From: Oryza sativa Japonica Group
Lineage: Eukaryota > Streptophyta > Magnoliopsida > Poales > Poaceae
DNA length: 64,000 bases
NCBI RefSeq assembly: GCF_034140825.1
Contig: NC_089036.1
Location: 1,383,001-1,447,000, forward strand
Direction of reading: 5' to 3'
Shown: piece by piece, positions 61,714-64,000 of the stretch
Layout of the letters: the number at the start of each line of letters is the position of its first letter
Numbering within the stretch: the first letter of the stretch is position 1
Made by a program: the position numbers and the translations under genes
The notes under the pieces: generated by a model
The model's database searches: none
The model's input: the letters and a program-made list of their open reading frames with translations, nothing else
Told to the model about the DNA's origin: nothing

Positions 61714-64000
61714 TCAGTCAATGTCCAAGCTAGAGTATGGCTCATGACCAACCTGCATTGGTTTAATAATTTAGGGCATCATCAGTCTATGCATATTGAA
61801 AGAGTTGCGCACAGGAAAAGAAAATTGCAACTGAATTCTTATATATAGTAACATGAGCATTAAGACATGAGGTGTGTAATTAATTGGAAGCACCAAATCT
61901 AGCACATAAAAGAGCAGAGTTTGCGTGATAACTGGCAAGTTGTTGCTACTTAGTACTCACTGAGCAATCATCATGAACACGCCAGATTGTCTCGCCTAAA
62001 AGGTTAGCAACTGAAAGGATAGTCAGCTGCGGGAAACTCTTGTCCTCCTTGAGAGGTATAGTGTTTGTGATGATTACTTCTTGAAACAAACCACTTGATA
62101 ACCTTTCAATGGCGGGCGGGCTGAAAAAGGCAATGTACAAATATTATAAATTTTCCACAGAAAAATAACAAAGCATGAGTCAAATTTAATGTCAGGAACG
62201 TTATCTTTGCTGCATAGTCAAGTGTGGTAAATAATTGTAACCTCTGTATTGTTTAGGAGAACTTGTACAAAACTGAGTTCCACCAAAAGCATGAATAAAG
62301 TATGTCTATAACATAACAAAGGATTCTGAGCTTCTCCATGGTAAATCAAGTTCAGCTAGCTTACTACATCAATATCTACTGGAAATACCATAGTTGGTAC
62401 AAATATAGCATACCTAAAAACAGCATGTGTACAGCATGCATAGACTTCTCTTGCTCCTTCTTGATGCAGCAGCTCAGCTCCTTTGGCAATAGTTCCTAAT
62501 TTAATTGGTTTCATTAGAATATTGATATTTGGAAGCGAAATATCTCAAAGAAAGGCAAAGAGTAATTTTAGTTGTGTGTGCAATTTAATGCTAAAATTAA
62601 ATTCTCAACTGCCTTGGATGAATCATGAATGAGAACAGTTCAGATGAGAACTTACCAGCTGTATCAATCATATCATCCATCATAACAGCCACTTTTCCTC
62701 TAACATCTCCAATAAGATTCATTACCTGTAAAAAAATGAACATGATAAACTGTAGTGGTTTAATCTCACAAAGCATGAAAATTTAAACAAGTATGCAACA
62801 TGTAGTGATATAGACTCGTCTGAAAATGCATTAAGTACTATAACATGCAGATTGAATCTAGGAAAAGGTGCCAGAGAATATTTCCTTCTATGCATCATCG
62901 TAGACTGCAGTTAATACACACAATATGGAGAAGATCAGAAGAACTTAGAACGAACTAAGTTATTTTTCCTACTTGCATTCATAAATGTTTATCCTGTATA
63001 AACCAGAAAGCAAAGAATGCTCTACTTGCCTCGGCAACATTGTGTCCATGCCTTCTTTTATCAACAATTGCTAGAGGTGCATCTGATAGCTTTTTGGCAA
63101 AAGCACGTGCCCTGGCAACACCTCCAACATCCGGAGACACCACCACCAGGTCATCTGAACATATTGTCTTGCTGGCGAGGTAATCAAGAATCACAGGCTT
63201 GACAGATCAAAGAATCAAAAAGAAAGACAAAGTTATAATCATAAATGAAATCACATGCAAGCAGTTATCAGTCAACATGCATCAGTGCATACCTGACCAT
63301 AAACATGATCTACTGGGATGTCAAAGTATCCCATGGCTTGACTGGAATGAAGATCACATACAAGGACACGGTTCGCACCAGCTTCTGTAATCATATTAGC
63401 TACAAGTTTTGCAGCTATAGATTCACGGCCTTGAGACTGAAAGCAGGAAATGCTTTTGTTAGTTTTGACATGCTAGCCAGAGTGCTGTGCCATAACACAA
63501 GTCTTCAACAAATTGAGAACTTCGACAATATATTCTTGTTTCAAAAAAATAAGATGTTCCTCAGATGTTAAGACAATATGTAATGCTACTGATTCCTGAC
63601 TGTGAGGATTCCACAAATGGACACATAGACTAAACTTTATACAATAATAAAGTTTGTCCGTCATTGCTCTCTTTGTGGAAACAATAATAAAGTGTAGTGT
63701 TACAAGCATGTGACAAATGCCACTCAAAAAATAAAATGATCCCAAAACCACTAAGATAATTTGGAGGCAAAAAATTGTATGACAAGTTGACAACATTACC
63801 TTCCTGTCAGCTCTGGCATAACCAAAATAAGGGATGACTGCAGTAATATTCTTAGCAGATGCTCTCCTACAGGCATCAATCATGATCAGAAGTTCCATAA
63901 GATTCTCATTTGCAGGAGGGCACGTTGGTTGCACAAGGAAAACATCGCATCCCCTTACGCTTTCTTGTAACTGAACATATATTTCGCCATCAGCAAACCT
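61714..64000 (-). CDS. PRS4: Ribose-phosphate pyrophosphokinase (PRPP synthase), class II, 5' end beyond window
   Basis: Makes PRPP from ribose 5-phosphate and ATP for nucleotide, His and Trp synthesis; plant class II enzymes do not need phosphate. Seven coding segments visible: 63800-64000 (continues past the edge), 63293-63436, 63030-63197, 62656-62725, 62414-62495, 61961-62120 and 61714-61752. They encode the last 287 residues in phase; if the full length is the 325 I recall for rice PRS4, about 38 are missing. Blocks seen: [20 protein letters not shown], the ATP-site FGYARADRK, the metal-site stretch [20 protein letters not shown], the catalytic loop [10 protein letters not shown] and the ribose-phosphate loop [20 protein letters not shown]. 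The intron after VAE (62726-63029) starts GC, not GT. Reading through the donor after HDDCS would end in VSTK; splicing to the last exon gives [12 protein letters not shown], which I prefer. No transit peptide can be judged. Confidence 0.93.

Noticed and set aside
63473-63799. ORF running through the PRPP synthase exon into the following intron
   Set aside because: Exon ends at a normal gtaatg donor after FGYARADRK; downstream residues do not match the family.

Overview
The window looks like nuclear DNA of a grass, almost certainly Oryza sativa (rice), probably the distal short arm of chromosome 2. The evidence is GT-AG introns with AT-rich interiors, GC-rich 5' exons typical of grass genes, Stowaway and Tourist MITEs throughout, and two recognisable neighbours: the group IV calcium-dependent protein kinase OsCPK4 and a class II PRPP synthase that fits rice PRS4. 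The locus assignment rests on recalled knowledge, not on a search.

Layout. 1-3476 holds exon-like scraps and broken LINE pieces. 3477-6206 (-) is an 11-exon MAP65/ASE1 microtubule cross-linker. A 5.9 kb MITE-rich gap separates it from the divergent 12-exon CPK4 gene (12078-18007, +), which carries a LINE fragment in intron 1. Next come an intronless PLS-type PPR gene (18930-20213, +), a small unrecognised four-exon gene (21758-22817, +), the spliceosomal SmE gene (23642-25251, -), a Golgi Qb-SNARE of the GOS1/GS28 family (26709-28298, +), a plastid-type CDP-diacylglycerol synthase (29604-33375, -) and EMC2 (36231-39637, +). After the tandem cluster lie a long intronless P-class PPR gene (57339-60050, +) and PRPP synthase (61714 to beyond 64000, -). 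For each spliced gene the exons were joined by hand, and the phases close with no residual frameshift.

The most unusual part is 40.5-54.7 kb, a tandem array of five related small secreted-protein genes in one orientation. Gene 0 encodes signal peptide + six-cysteine thionin-like head + long Gly-Ala tail. Genes A, B and C encode signal peptide + tail only. Gene D encodes signal peptide + six-cysteine head only. Head and tail therefore behave as separable modules. The duplicated flanks have collected different transposons, and because the paralogous units preserve empty sites, insertion boundaries, target duplications and order of duplication can be read directly. A and B share three insertions that C and unit 0 lack, so A/B is the youngest split. 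A-D share a promoter block that gene 0 lacks.

Apart from this cluster the genes are unrelated housekeeping or signalling genes (cytoskeleton, calcium signalling, organelle RNA processing, splicing, Golgi traffic, plastid lipids, ER membrane-protein insertion, nucleotide precursor synthesis). Nothing suggests that they work as a pathway.
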